Made by a program: the position numbers and the translations under genes. The notes beneath the pieces were generated by a model. The model was not told where the DNA came from, searched no databases, and worked only from the letters and a program-made list of their open reading frames with translations. A stretch of 29,111 nt of DNA, from contig JBHEKP010000102.1 of the NCBI GenBank assembly GCA_041859375.1, positions 1-29,111 of the forward strand. The letters run 5' to 3'. Within the stretch, counting starts at the first letter, position 1; the number at the start of each line of letters is the position of its first letter. This DNA is from JBHEKP01 sp041859375 (GTDB lineage: Bacteria; Hydrogenedentota; Hydrogenedentia; Hydrogenedentales; CAITNO01). Below, piece by piece: positions 1 through 7,226 of this stretch.

Positions 1-180
1 CAGCAGGCTGCCGATGTGCAGGCTGTCCGCAGTGGGGTCAAAGCCGCAGTACAGCGTCACCGGGCCTTTTTCCAATTCCGCGCCCAGCTCCGGGTGTGTC
101 AACTGGTTCACAAACCCGCGCCAGGACAGTTCGTCCAGCAGGGTCACTTCGCCAAATTCCTGGTAAAAACGGTTAAACAT
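1..180 (-). CDS. tyrS: Tyrosyl-tRNA synthetase, N-terminal 60 codons (cut by window edge)
   Basis: Partial gene: only the first 60 residues are inside the window. TyrRS charges tRNA-Tyr with tyrosine in the cytoplasm. The minus-strand translation from position 180 starts MFNRFYQEFGEV and reaches CGFDPTADSLHIGSLL at residues 45-60. This is the class I TyrRS signature, with the HIGH-type motif as HIGS (55-58) and the GFDPT tyrosine-pocket strand. The frame is open to base 1. The ATG at 180 is chosen because an AGGA Shine-Dalgarno lies 8 bases upstream. A second in-frame ATG at 189 would overlap that site. The gene diverges from the restriction gene at 533. Identification rests on the motif block and is strong despite the short length. 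Confidence 0.93.
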   Translation of the reverse strand, partial: MFNRFYQEFGEVTLLDELSWRGFVNQLTHPELGAELEKGPVTLYCGFDPTADSLHIGSLL

Positions 181-215
181 GGAATGCATCCTGAATCGTT
201 GCGGTTGGTTGCGCC

Positions 216-248
216 GTTTTCCCGCCGGGGGGCGGCATCGGGGAAAAC
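216..248. repeat. Inverted repeat / extended hairpin in the tyrS leader
   Basis: GTTTTCCC (216-223) pairs exactly with GGGAAAAC (241-248). Inside it GCCG (224-227) pairs with CGGC (233-236), leaving ATCG (237-240) as a one-sided bulge. It lies 36-68 bases upstream of the tyrS start codon. It could be a leader hairpin or attenuator, but there is no T-box signature I can recognise. The rest of 181-456 shows no gene. Confidence 0.5.
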
Positions 249-300
249 AGGCCTGAGACACATAAAACACACCGACCCGTCAGGCGGCGCGATAGGAGCG

Positions 301-324
301 GCGGATGCACATACGGGCATCCGC
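301..324. repeat. Perfect 8-bp inverted repeat in the tyrS upstream region
   Basis: GCGGATGC (301-308) and GCATCCGC (317-324) are exact reverse complements around an 8-base loop. It may be an RNA hairpin in the tyrS leader or a dyad operator in the divergent region. The core half-site GGATGC/GCATCC recurs as an inverted repeat at 6062-6084, upstream of lptF. Confidence 0.55.
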
Positions 325-368
325 GCTGAGTTCCCCTTGGGTTGGAAACAGCGTAAACATGCCGTAAC

Positions 369-396
369 TTTATCAAATTTCACGGAAATACTGCAA
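369..396 (-). promoter_or_regulatory. Weak candidate promoter for tyrS
   Basis: On the minus strand TTGCAG (396-391) and GATAAA (374-369) are separated by 16 bases. The match to sigma70 consensus is only partial (3/6 and 4/6). If real, the tyrS transcript would have a leader of about 180 bases containing the inverted repeats at 301-324 and 216-248. Confidence 0.2.
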
Positions 397-456
397 AAAC
401 CGGGCGGATCTTAAAAATACCGCCCTGTGCGCGGATCCTTCCTGGTTGGGGACAAT

Positions 457-485
457 TTGATCTGGCAGCATCACTGTCATAGAAT
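457..485 (+). promoter_or_regulatory. Sigma70-like promoter for the restriction-modification gene
   Basis: TTGATC (457-462) and TAGAAT (480-485) are 17 bases apart, matching TTGACA/TATAAT at 4/6 and 5/6. The element sits about 48 bases upstream of the ATG at 533, in an AT-rich stretch unlike the surrounding GC-rich DNA. This is the best promoter match in the window. Confidence 0.45.
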
Positions 486-532
486 CATTATTGTTGAATT
501 CCATTAAAAATTAAAATCCGCAGGCAATTGAG

Positions 533-3058
533 ATGGAAGATATAAAAAACTCAGAAAAGTCGTCAAAAACACCTGAAGAATTGAAGCCAGGGTACATACC
601 TGACTTTATCTCCGGCCAAGCCGTCAAAGGTACGCCTGAAGAAACGGAAGCGGTGCAGGTTTTCGCACGCCGCCTTGTCGAAGACTACGGTTATCCCAAA
701 GAACATATTCAAACTCGTCCGCAATATCGCGTTCGCAAGCGCCCGTCCGATGAAGAAAAATCCTATCCCGTGGATATTGCGGTCTTTAAATCGGGCAAGA
801 AGATCGAAGATAACCTCTTCATGATCGTAGAATGCAAAAAGAAGAATCGCAAAGACGGCGTTGCTCAGCTCAAACTCTATCTCGATATGAGTGGTGCCGA
901 GGTAGGAGTCTGGTTCAACGGCGATGAGCATGAATATCTCCGTAAAATCCATCACAAGGACGGTTCGCGAACCTATGTCACCCTGCCAAACATCCCTCGG
1001 CATGGCCAGAGAATCGAGGACATTGGCCTTTACAAGCGAAAAGATCTCAAGAAACCCTCTAACCTAAAGGCTGTTTTTCGCGACCTCCGCAATCATCTGG
1101 CGGGCATGACCACCGGCATCACGCGTGATGAAGCCTTGGCCCAGGAAATCATCAATGTCCTGTTCTGCAAAATCCTAGACGAGCAGGAAACCGAGCCGAA
1201 CGACACTGTCACGTTTCGCGCTGGCGTAGGAGAGAAAGTCTCTGCCGTTCAGGGGAGAATTTTTAACCTCTTTGACCGTGTGAAGTGCGCGACATACGAA
1301 GATGTATTTAAACCCAATGACACAATCAGCTTAGATCCCGAAAGCCTCTGTTATGTCGTGGGTGAGTTGCAGAACTATTGCGTTATGGATGCAGATCGAG
1401 ACGCAATCGGAGATGCGTTTGAGGTCTTCATTGGGCCAGCCCTGCGTGGTGCTGAAGGTCAGTTTTTTACCCCGCGAAATGTTGTCAAGATGATGGTAGA
1501 AATCCTTGACCCAAAACCGGGTGAAAAAATCATCGATCCCGCATGTGGTTCCGGAGGCTTTCTCATCAGTGCGCTAGATTATGTTTGGCGGGAACTGCGC
1601 GAACAGGCCAAGCGAAAAGGATGGACAGAGAAGCAACTCTTCAAGCGAGAAGTGGAAATTGCTACAGAGTGCTTTCGTGGAATAGACAAAGACGCTTTTC
1701 TTGCCAAAGTTTGCAAGGCTTACATGGCGCTCATTGGCGACGGTCGTGGTGGCGTTTTCTGTGCTAATTCTTTGAACCATCCCGAGGACTGGAATCCCGT
1801 CATGCGCGACAAGATCGATTTAGGTGAGTTCGACGTGGTGCTAACGAACCCCCCCTTCGGTGCGCGCATCCCTATCAAGGGAAATCACCTACTATCACAA
1901 TACGATCTTGGCCATCGTTGGATTGAGAGCGAGTCAGGAACATTCACCCTAACTGAACATATCAAAGATAGCGAGTCTCCACAAATCCTCTTCATTGAAC
2001 GCTGTATCCAATTGCTCAAACCCGGTGGTCGCATGGGAATCGTGCTACCTGAAGGGATTCTTGGGAACCGAGGAATGGGGTATGTGCTAGACTTTATCCG
2101 AAATTGTGGAACTATTCTTGGAATTGTGGATTGCACTCGACGCCTTTTTCAGCCCCACACCGACACAAAAACCAATGTGGTTTTCTTTCAGAAGGACAAC
2201 CCCGAGAAAGATTCCGCAGAAGATCATACTCTTTTCCTTTCCGTCTGTAAGACTTGCGGGCATGACAAGCGCGGCCAATTGATCTATCGCGCAGATGGGA
2301 CTCCTGATGATGAAATAGGCTCTGTATCAAGTGCCATCCGTGGTCGTAGTACTGAGAAAACTCGCATGTGTTTCCATCTCCCACAGGCAAAGATGCTGCC
2401 GTACTACTTAGTTCCTCGCTACTACAGTCCCGAAAGCGAGGAGGCCCTTACTGACTTTGCCAAGAGGACCAAGGCGAACTTGGTTTCGATTAAGCAATTG
2501 GTCGAAGCAGGTAAACTCCAAATAGGAAAGGGGCATGAGATCGGGAGCAAAGCCTACGGAACAGGTGATATCCCATTCATTAGGACATCAGACATTGCCA
2601 ATCTGGAGATCACCCATGACCCAACCTTTGCCGTGAGCAAGAACATCTATGCGGAGTACGCCCCCAAACAGGGTTTACGATCCGGAGATATTCTTTTTGT
2701 AAACGATGGTCGATACCGAATCGGAAATGTCTGCCTCCTTACAGAACACGACACACGCATAGTAATCCAAAGCCATTTTCGCATTGTCCGCTCGTTGGAT
2801 CATACAGTCCTTGATCCTTTCCTTTTGCTTTTTCTCTTTCGGCATCCCGCAGTGCGCTTACAGGTTGAGGCAAAGACATTCATCCAAAGCACAATTGCAA
2901 CTCTTGGCAATAGGTTGAAGGAAATTGTCCTACCGATCCCAAAGGATAGCAGACAAGTTACCGAGATGATTGAGGCCCTTCGTCGGAACATCACGGAACG
3001 CGCTCGAATGCGAATGGAGCTTCGACAACTTGACTCGGACTTCGATTTCCTCTCATGA
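533..3058 (+). CDS. Single-chain restriction-modification protein: nuclease + N6-adenine methylase + TRD (type IIG-like)
   Basis: An 841-residue protein that appears to combine cleavage, methylation and DNA recognition in one chain. Residues about 40-130 look like the HsdR N-terminal PD-(D/E)xK nuclease fold, with D81 in YPVDIAVFK and E100-x-K102 in IVECKKK. Residues about 185-580 are an HsdM-type gamma-class N6-adenine methylase: GQFFTPRNVV (309-318), SAM-binding DPACGSGG (335-342) and catalytic NPPFG (439-443). Residues about 645-805 resemble one HsdS target-recognition domain (IPFIRTSDI, LRSGDILF, TLGNRLKEIVLPIP), followed by a helical tail. No separate hsdR or hsdS gene is nearby. The start at 533 is the first ATG after the promoter, with only a weak ribosome site. 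Base composition is AT-richer than the flanks, suggesting acquisition. It might instead be a solitary methylase with an inactive nuclease domain, but the intact catalytic residues argue against this. Confidence 0.85.
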   Translation: MEDIKNSEKSSKTPEELKPGYIPDFISGQAVKGTPEETEAVQVFARRLVEDYGYPKEHIQTRPQYRVRKRPSDEEKSYPVDIAVFKSGKKIEDNLFMIVECKKKNRKDGVAQLKLYLDMSGAEVGVWFNGDEHEYLRKIHHKDGSRTYVTLPNIPRHGQRIEDIGLYKRKDLKKPSNLKAVFRDLRNHLAGMTTGITRDEALAQEIINVLFCKILDEQETEPNDTVTFRAGVGEKVSAVQGRIFNLFDRVKCATYEDVFKPNDTISLDPESLCYVVGELQNYCVMDADRDAIGDAFEVFIGPALRGAEGQFFTPRNVVKMMVEILDPKPGEKIIDPACGSGGFLISALDYVWRELREQAKRKGWTEKQLFKREVEIATECFRGIDKDAFLAKVCKAYMALIGDGRGGVFCANSLNHPEDWNPVMRDKIDLGEFDVVLTNPPFGARIPIKGNHLLSQYDLGHRWIESESGTFTLTEHIKDSESPQILFIERCIQLLKPGGRMGIVLPEGILGNRGMGYVLDFIRNCGTILGIVDCTRRLFQPHTDTKTNVVFFQKDNPEKDSAEDHTLFLSVCKTCGHDKRGQLIYRADGTPDDEIGSVSSAIRGRSTEKTRMCFHLPQAKMLPYYLVPRYYSPESEEALTDFAKRTKANLVSIKQLVEAGKLQIGKGHEIGSKAYGTGDIPFIRTSDIANLEITHDPTFAVSKNIYAEYAPKQGLRSGDILFVNDGRYRIGNVCLLTEHDTRIVIQSHFRIVRSLDHTVLDPFLLLFLFRHPAVRLQVEAKTFIQSTIATLGNRLKEIVLPIPKDSRQVTEMIEALRRNITERARMRMELRQLDSDFDFLS

Positions 3059-3152
3059 GGGCAAGATGTATTAGAGTATTTTTGCAGAAGGCTCTCAGAA
3101 ACACACGAATCGAAAAGACTGCCATATTCGATGATTGGGAAGAGGGTCTGTT

Positions 3153-3668
3153 ATGCCAAGCCTCTTGATTCGATTGCTGCTATGCGTGAGTTCCTATTTT
3201 CCGCTTGCGCTCATCTTTGCGGTCCAGTTTTTTTTCAAAGGACAACGCTGGGCGGGGATAGGAATTTTGACCGTGGGTGTGATTGGTTTGATCGGTATCA
3301 GCGTATATCTCCGATTTGTGCGTCAGTTGAACCCCATGAAGATCAAAGTGGAGTCCATTTTACGCCGCGATGGTGAGGCGATGAGTTACATTGTTTCATA
3401 TCTCTTGCCTTTCATCGCTTTGCCGGCAGGTGATGCGGCATTCGGCATCAGCCTTTGCGTATTCCTAGCCGTGCTTGTTGTTCTGTACATGAATTCTGAC
3501 ATGATGCACATCAATCCGATGCTTAACCTCATGGGCTGGCATATCTATGAGATTACGCTACCAGACGGAGAAGTGCGGGCATTACTCTCACATCGAAGAG
3601 CGCGCAAAGGGCGAGAGTCATACGTCATTCAGATGGGCGATGACATACTACTGGAGGTCGACCGATGA
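3153..3668 (+). CDS. kwaA: KwaA-like membrane protein of a Kiwa anti-phage system
   Basis: A 171-residue membrane protein with four likely transmembrane segments (about 5-28, 33-55, 78-92, 96-113), then MHINPMLNLMGWHIYEI (118-134) and a short charged cytoplasmic tail. Size, four-helix layout and the NPxLNLxGxxIYE block fit KwaA as I recall the family. KwaA is the membrane partner in Kiwa, reported to work with KwaB against phage. The ATG at 3153 is preferred because AAGAGG (3140-3145) lies 7 bases upstream. An in-frame TTG at 3135 is unlikely. The last four bases (ATGA, 3665-3668) overlap the next gene, so the two are translationally coupled. It begins 94 bases after the restriction gene on the same strand. 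Family assignment is from motif and neighbour, not a search. Confidence 0.78.
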   Translation: MPSLLIRLLLCVSSYFPLALIFAVQFFFKGQRWAGIGILTVGVIGLIGISVYLRFVRQLNPMKIKVESILRRDGEAMSYIVSYLLPFIALPAGDAAFGISLCVFLAVLVVLYMNSDMMHINPMLNLMGWHIYEITLPDGEVRALLSHRRARKGRESYVIQMGDDILLEVDR

Positions 3669-4636
3669 CACAAATACGGAAGAAGACGGACGCCAAGGTC
3701 ACGCTGGAGGACATCCTTTCTCTTGATGTCCCCTCCTGTGAGGTACAATTGTGCCTTGCCTCTTTGACCCCTGACAACATCACTGATATACAGCGGGTTC
3801 AGATTTCCAGAAAGGTTGCAAATGAATTTCTGGTGATCGTTAACAAGATATTGGCTCGCCGAAAAAAGGATTTAAATAAGGAGGATTTGGTTCTCAAGGA
3901 TTATAACGCCCAAGCCAAGTTGGACAGCCATGAGGTTGAGAGCATGGACCTTTCAGCGCATGATTCGATCAAGAGCCAGCTCGCCGGATTGGCCAATGTC
4001 GCGAGTTTGGACGTGTTCGCAGAAGACGCAACATTTGTCACCAACCTTAGGTTCTATGTGGTCGTGCTTCAACCGCTACAAGGCGTCCCAGTTCTGTTCT
4101 TCCGCACCTACACGCCGAAAAAAGAACTCAATCGTTCGTCCCTCTTCGCCATCATCTCCAGACAAGGAACCTATGACCGCTTCACCGACAGCCTCTTTCT
4201 CTTCGATCAGCATTTTGATTGCATGGTGCGCGGTGATGTCCTGTTTATCTTCAATAAGGACAAGTTCCAGAAGATATTCCGCTTTTACGAAATGCTCATC
4301 GCCGATGCCAAGCAGACACTTCAGGTCATCCAGCAAAGGGTCCCGATTGATGATTTCGCTGCATTCGAGGCCGCTTGCGAAGGGCACCTTCAGAAACTTT
4401 CCAAGCTGAAGAACATTGCTTCCAATCCCTATCTACGACGAATAACAATGGCGGATCTCAAGAAGGTTATCCAGAAGTACAATCTATCAATCGAAACCAT
4501 CGGTAAGGGTAAGGACGAAAGGATCAAGTTCGATGCTTCGGACAAATGGGCGATCCTACGGCTCCTCGATGATGATTATCTCGAATCCGTTATGACCGGC
4601 AACAGCTACGAAGTCAATTCTAAACGGGTTATGTAG
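3665..4636 (+). CDS. kwaB: KwaB-like DUF4868 protein of a Kiwa anti-phage system
   Basis: A 323-residue soluble protein with no signal peptide or membrane segment. The central and C-terminal parts (about 125-320) look like DUF4868: VVVLQPLQGVPVLFFRTYTP (132-151), FDQHFDCMVRGDVLFIFNK (180-198), a helical stretch (200-275), and an end with DDYLESVMTGNSYEVNSK (303-320). DUF4868 defines KwaB, the cytoplasmic effector of Kiwa, which has been reported to bind DNA. Its length is close to known KwaB. It overlaps kwaA by four bases, the usual Kiwa arrangement. Composition stays AT-richer up to its stop and then rises sharply, marking the island edge. DUF4868 also occurs outside Kiwa, but the adjacent KwaA-like gene makes Kiwa the best reading. 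Confidence 0.8.
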   Translation: MTQIRKKTDAKVTLEDILSLDVPSCEVQLCLASLTPDNITDIQRVQISRKVANEFLVIVNKILARRKKDLNKEDLVLKDYNAQAKLDSHEVESMDLSAHDSIKSQLAGLANVASLDVFAEDATFVTNLRFYVVVLQPLQGVPVLFFRTYTPKKELNRSSLFAIISRQGTYDRFTDSLFLFDQHFDCMVRGDVLFIFNKDKFQKIFRFYEMLIADAKQTLQVIQQRVPIDDFAAFEAACEGHLQKLSKLKNIASNPYLRRITMADLKKVIQKYNLSIETIGKGKDERIKFDASDKWAILRLLDDDYLESVMTGNSYEVNSKRVM

Positions 4637-4708
4637 CCAAGAAACAATACAATCCCACCGAGCTGCGATGGCGGGGCTTTGGGGGCTTCTGTTATCATGG
4701 GCCGCGGG

Positions 4709-4742
4709 AAAAGGCCCGCGCGGCAACGGGTTGGGCCTTTTT
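4709..4742 (+). terminator. Intrinsic terminator / possible attenuator before the UDP-sugar dehydrogenase
   Basis: AAAAGGCCC (4709-4717) pairs perfectly with GGGCCTTTT (4733-4741) and is followed by another T, giving a 9-bp stem ending in a U tract. The A tract on the 5' side could make it work in both directions. It lies 72 bases after kwaB and 32 bases before the next start codon. Two other stems compete with it: CGCGGG (4703-4708) with CCCGCG (4715-4720), and GCCCGCGC (4714-4721) with GCGCGGGC (4743-4750). TATCAT at 4693-4698 is a possible -10 box, which would place all of these in the downstream gene's leader. Confidence 0.5.
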
Positions 4743-4774
4743 GCGCGGGCCAACCAACAACAAGGATGCGGGCC

Positions 4775-6049
4775 GTGGCGATAGACGTGTGCATAATCGG
4801 TCTCGGATACGTGGGCCTGCCGCTGGCGGTGGAATTCGCCGGGGCGGGGCTGCGGACCGTGGGCATTGACGTGAACCGGGAGAAGGTGGACGGGGTGAAC
4901 CGGGGGGTATCGCACGTGCCGGACGTGCCGGAGGAGCGGCTCCGGGGGCCGGTTTCCCAAGGACTGCTGGGGGCGACAACGGATTTCTCCGCGCTGCGCG
5001 AGGCGGACGCGGTGTGCATCTGCGTGCCAACGCCGCTGACGAAGACGATGGACCCGGACATTTCCCACATTGTGGCGAGCGTGGAGGAGGTGGCGCGGCA
5101 CCTGCATCCGGGCATGCTGGTGGTGCTGGAGAGCACGACGTACCCGGGCACGACGGAGGAGCTGGCGCTGCCGCGGCTGGAGGCCTCGGGCCTGAAGGCG
5201 GGCCGCGACTTCCACCTGGCCTTTTCGCCGGAGCGGGTGGACCCGGGCAACAGGCAGTACGGCACGCGGAACACGCCGAAGGTGATCGGCGGGCTGACGC
5301 CGGCCTGCACGGAGCGGGCGGCGGCGCTGTACCGGCACGCGGTGGACACGGTGGTTCCGGTGAGCACGCCGGCGGCGGCGGAGATGGTGAAGCTGCTGGA
5401 GAACACGTTCCGGGCGATCAACATCGGCCTGGCGAACGAGGCGGCGCTGATGTGCGAGCGCCTGGGGGTGGACGTTTGGGAGGTGATTGACGCGGCGAGC
5501 ACGAAGCCCTTCGGTTTCATGCCCTTTTACCCCGGCCCGGGCCTTGGCGGCCACTGCATCCCGATTGATCCGCTGTACCTGTCGTGGAAGATGAAGACGG
5601 CGAACTACACGGCGCGCTTCATCGAGCTGGCCACGAGCATCAACTCGGCGATGCCGGAGCATGTGGCGAACCGGATCGGCGACGCGCTGAACCTTGCGGG
5701 GAAAAGCGTGCGGGACAGCCGCATCCTGATACTGGGCGCGGCCTACAAGCCGGGGGTGGCGGACATCCGCGAGTCGCCCGCGCTGGACATCATGGGCCTG
5801 CTTTCGCGCAAGGGCGCGGAAATCGCCTACGCGGACCCCTACGTGCCGGAGCTTGCCCTTCCGGACCGCACGCTGAAGGCGCACCCCCCGGAGGCGGGCT
5901 TCGGCGGGTTTGACTGCGCGGCAATCATCACGAACCACGCCGGGTTCGACTATGCGCGCCTCGTGGGGGAGGCGCCGCTGGTTTACGACGCGCGGAACGC
6001 CCTGCGGGGGGTGAAAATCCCCGCGTCCTGCCGGGTGGTCCGCCTGTGA
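4775..6049 (+). CDS. wbpA: Nucleotide-sugar dehydrogenase, UDP-N-acetylglucosamine 6-dehydrogenase (WbpA) type
   Basis: A 424-residue cytoplasmic enzyme that oxidises the C6 hydroxyl of a UDP-sugar to a carboxylate in two NAD-dependent steps, making uronic acid precursors for surface polysaccharide. The N-terminal Rossmann fold has GLGYVGLP (9-16). The middle holds STTYPGTT and FSPERVDPGN. The catalytic cysteine is C261 in PGLGGHCIPIDP. The FGFMPFYPGPGLGGHC block and the following INSAMPEHVANRI are more like WbpA/UDP-GlcNAc dehydrogenases than UDP-glucose dehydrogenases. The GTG at 4775 is preferred because AAGGA ends 8 bases upstream; the ATG at 4766 sits directly on that site. GC content is high again. 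Exact sugar specificity cannot be fixed from sequence. Confidence 0.88.
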   Translation: MAIDVCIIGLGYVGLPLAVEFAGAGLRTVGIDVNREKVDGVNRGVSHVPDVPEERLRGPVSQGLLGATTDFSALREADAVCICVPTPLTKTMDPDISHIVASVEEVARHLHPGMLVVLESTTYPGTTEELALPRLEASGLKAGRDFHLAFSPERVDPGNRQYGTRNTPKVIGGLTPACTERAAALYRHAVDTVVPVSTPAAAEMVKLLENTFRAINIGLANEAALMCERLGVDVWEVIDAASTKPFGFMPFYPGPGLGGHCIPIDPLYLSWKMKTANYTARFIELATSINSAMPEHVANRIGDALNLAGKSVRDSRILILGAAYKPGVADIRESPALDIMGLLSRKGAEIAYADPYVPELALPDRTLKAHPPEAGFGGFDCAAIITNHAGFDYARLVGEAPLVYDARNALRGVKIPASCRVVRL

Positions 6050-6061
6050 GGGACCGGCGCG

Positions 6062-6092
6062 GGATGCGCGCCGCCGCCGCATCCGGTATAAT
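6062..6092 (+). promoter_or_regulatory. Promoter region of lptF: inverted repeat plus perfect TATAAT
   Basis: TATAAT (6087-6092) lies 28 bases before the lptF start. No -35 box is visible at the usual distance. Instead that space holds an inverted repeat, GGATGCG (6062-6068) and CGCATCC (6078-6084). This could be an activator or repressor site, or a short hairpin ending the upstream dehydrogenase transcript, although there is no U tract. Confidence 0.4.
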
Positions 6093-6119
6093 CCCCCCGC
6101 CCTGAACGAAAGGAAACGC

Positions 6120-7226
6120 GTGGGCATTCTCTCCCGATACACCCTGCGGCTGGTGGCCGCGCCGGCCGTGCTGGCGGCGGCGGTCATCGGCTTTTTTGTG
6201 GCCGTGGGCGCGGTGCGCACGCAGATGCGCGCGGTGATGGAGCTGGTGCCGCCGGGCGTGATCCAAATGTTCGACATCACGCGCATCTCCTTTTTCGCGC
6301 TGCCCACGCTGACGGGCTACATCATCCCGGTGACCTTCCTTCTGGGCATCATGATGGCCTTTTCGCGGCTGGCCCAGAACAGCGAGCTCACGGCGATGAA
6401 GGCGGCGGGCATCCCGCTGAAGCGGGTGGTGCTGCCGGTGGCGGCGGCGGGCCTGCTGCTGAGCGGGGTGGTGTATTTTTCGATGGATTACGGCCGCCCC
6501 TGGGCCTACTGGCGGATGATGCGGCTGGTGACGAGCGAGCTGCCGCTGCGGGTGACGCTGGACATGCTGCCCACGGGGCGCATCCAGGAGTACGGGGACT
6601 GGCGGGTGTACATCGGGCGGCGCGACGCCGACGGCACCCTGCACGACATCATGGTGCTCCAGCCGCAGGAAAACGGGGAGGCGAACGCCTTTTACGCCGA
6701 GTCGGCGCGGGTGGTGTCGGAAAACGGGCGCGCCGCGCTGGAGATGCGGAAGGGCTACCTGGTGCCCGCCGACCCGTCGCGCCACATCACCTTTGAGACG
6801 CTGCGCCAGTCCGCGCCGGAGATGAAGCCCGCGGAAATACCGCATGTGAACGACGGCATGACCATGGGGCAACTCCTGGGCGAGGAGCGGCGGCTGGCGC
6901 GTTTGTACGAGGAAACGGGCGCGCTGCCCGTGGCGGCGGATCTGCGCGGGGTCCGGGTGGAGATTAAGAACCGGCTGGCCTTTCCGCTGATGTGCTTCGC
7001 CGTGGGCCTGGTGGGAGCGCCGGTGGGCGCGCGCACCCGCCGGTCAGGCCGGTCCCACGCCTACGCCGCGGGCCTGTTCCTGCTCTGCGGGTACTTTGTG
7101 CTGCGCAAGGTGGTGGATCCGCCCCTGCTGCTGCCGTTGTCCGCGACCATCGCGCTGGGGCAAATCCCCAACCTTGTGCTGGGCGCGCTGGGCGGCTGGC
7201 TCATCTGGCGGGTGGACCGCGTATGA
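6120..7226 (+). CDS. lptF: LptF/LptG-family permease (first copy, LptF position)
   Basis: A 368-residue inner-membrane protein of the YjgP/YjgQ family. LptF and LptG form the membrane part of the LptB2FG ABC transporter, which extracts lipopolysaccharide from the inner membrane. There are three N-terminal membrane segments (about 10-32, 58-80, 98-118) with the family signature SELTAMKAAGIPLKRV after the second. A periplasmic jellyroll-like part follows (about 125-265), then three C-terminal segments (about 278-365). It starts at GTG 6120 with AGGA 5 bases upstream. It overlaps the next family member by four bases (ATGA). No ATPase gene lptB is in the window. Which member is LptF and which LptG is assigned by order and is less certain than the family. 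Confidence 0.87.
   Translation: MGILSRYTLRLVAAPAVLAAAVIGFFVAVGAVRTQMRAVMELVPPGVIQMFDITRISFFALPTLTGYIIPVTFLLGIMMAFSRLAQNSELTAMKAAGIPLKRVVLPVAAAGLLLSGVVYFSMDYGRPWAYWRMMRLVTSELPLRVTLDMLPTGRIQEYGDWRVYIGRRDADGTLHDIMVLQPQENGEANAFYAESARVVSENGRAALEMRKGYLVPADPSRHITFETLRQSAPEMKPAEIPHVNDGMTMGQLLGEERRLARLYEETGALPVAADLRGVRVEIKNRLAFPLMCFAVGLVGAPVGARTRRSGRSHAYAAGLFLLCGYFVLRKVVDPPLLLPLSATIALGQIPNLVLGALGGWLIWRVDRV

Noticed and set aside
16..414. 132-codon plus-strand frame at the left edge
   Set aside because: It overlaps the tyrS start antisense and has no motif. The tyrS translation has a clear family signature.
3131..3376. 81-codon frame starting four bases before the kwaA frame
   Set aside because: It has no membrane pattern and no ribosome site, and lies wholly within the better supported kwaA region in another phase.
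4556..6307. 583-codon minus-strand frame opposite the UDP-sugar dehydrogenase
   Set aside because: Arg/His-rich, no family resemblance, and it crosses the gene boundary, terminator and lptF start.
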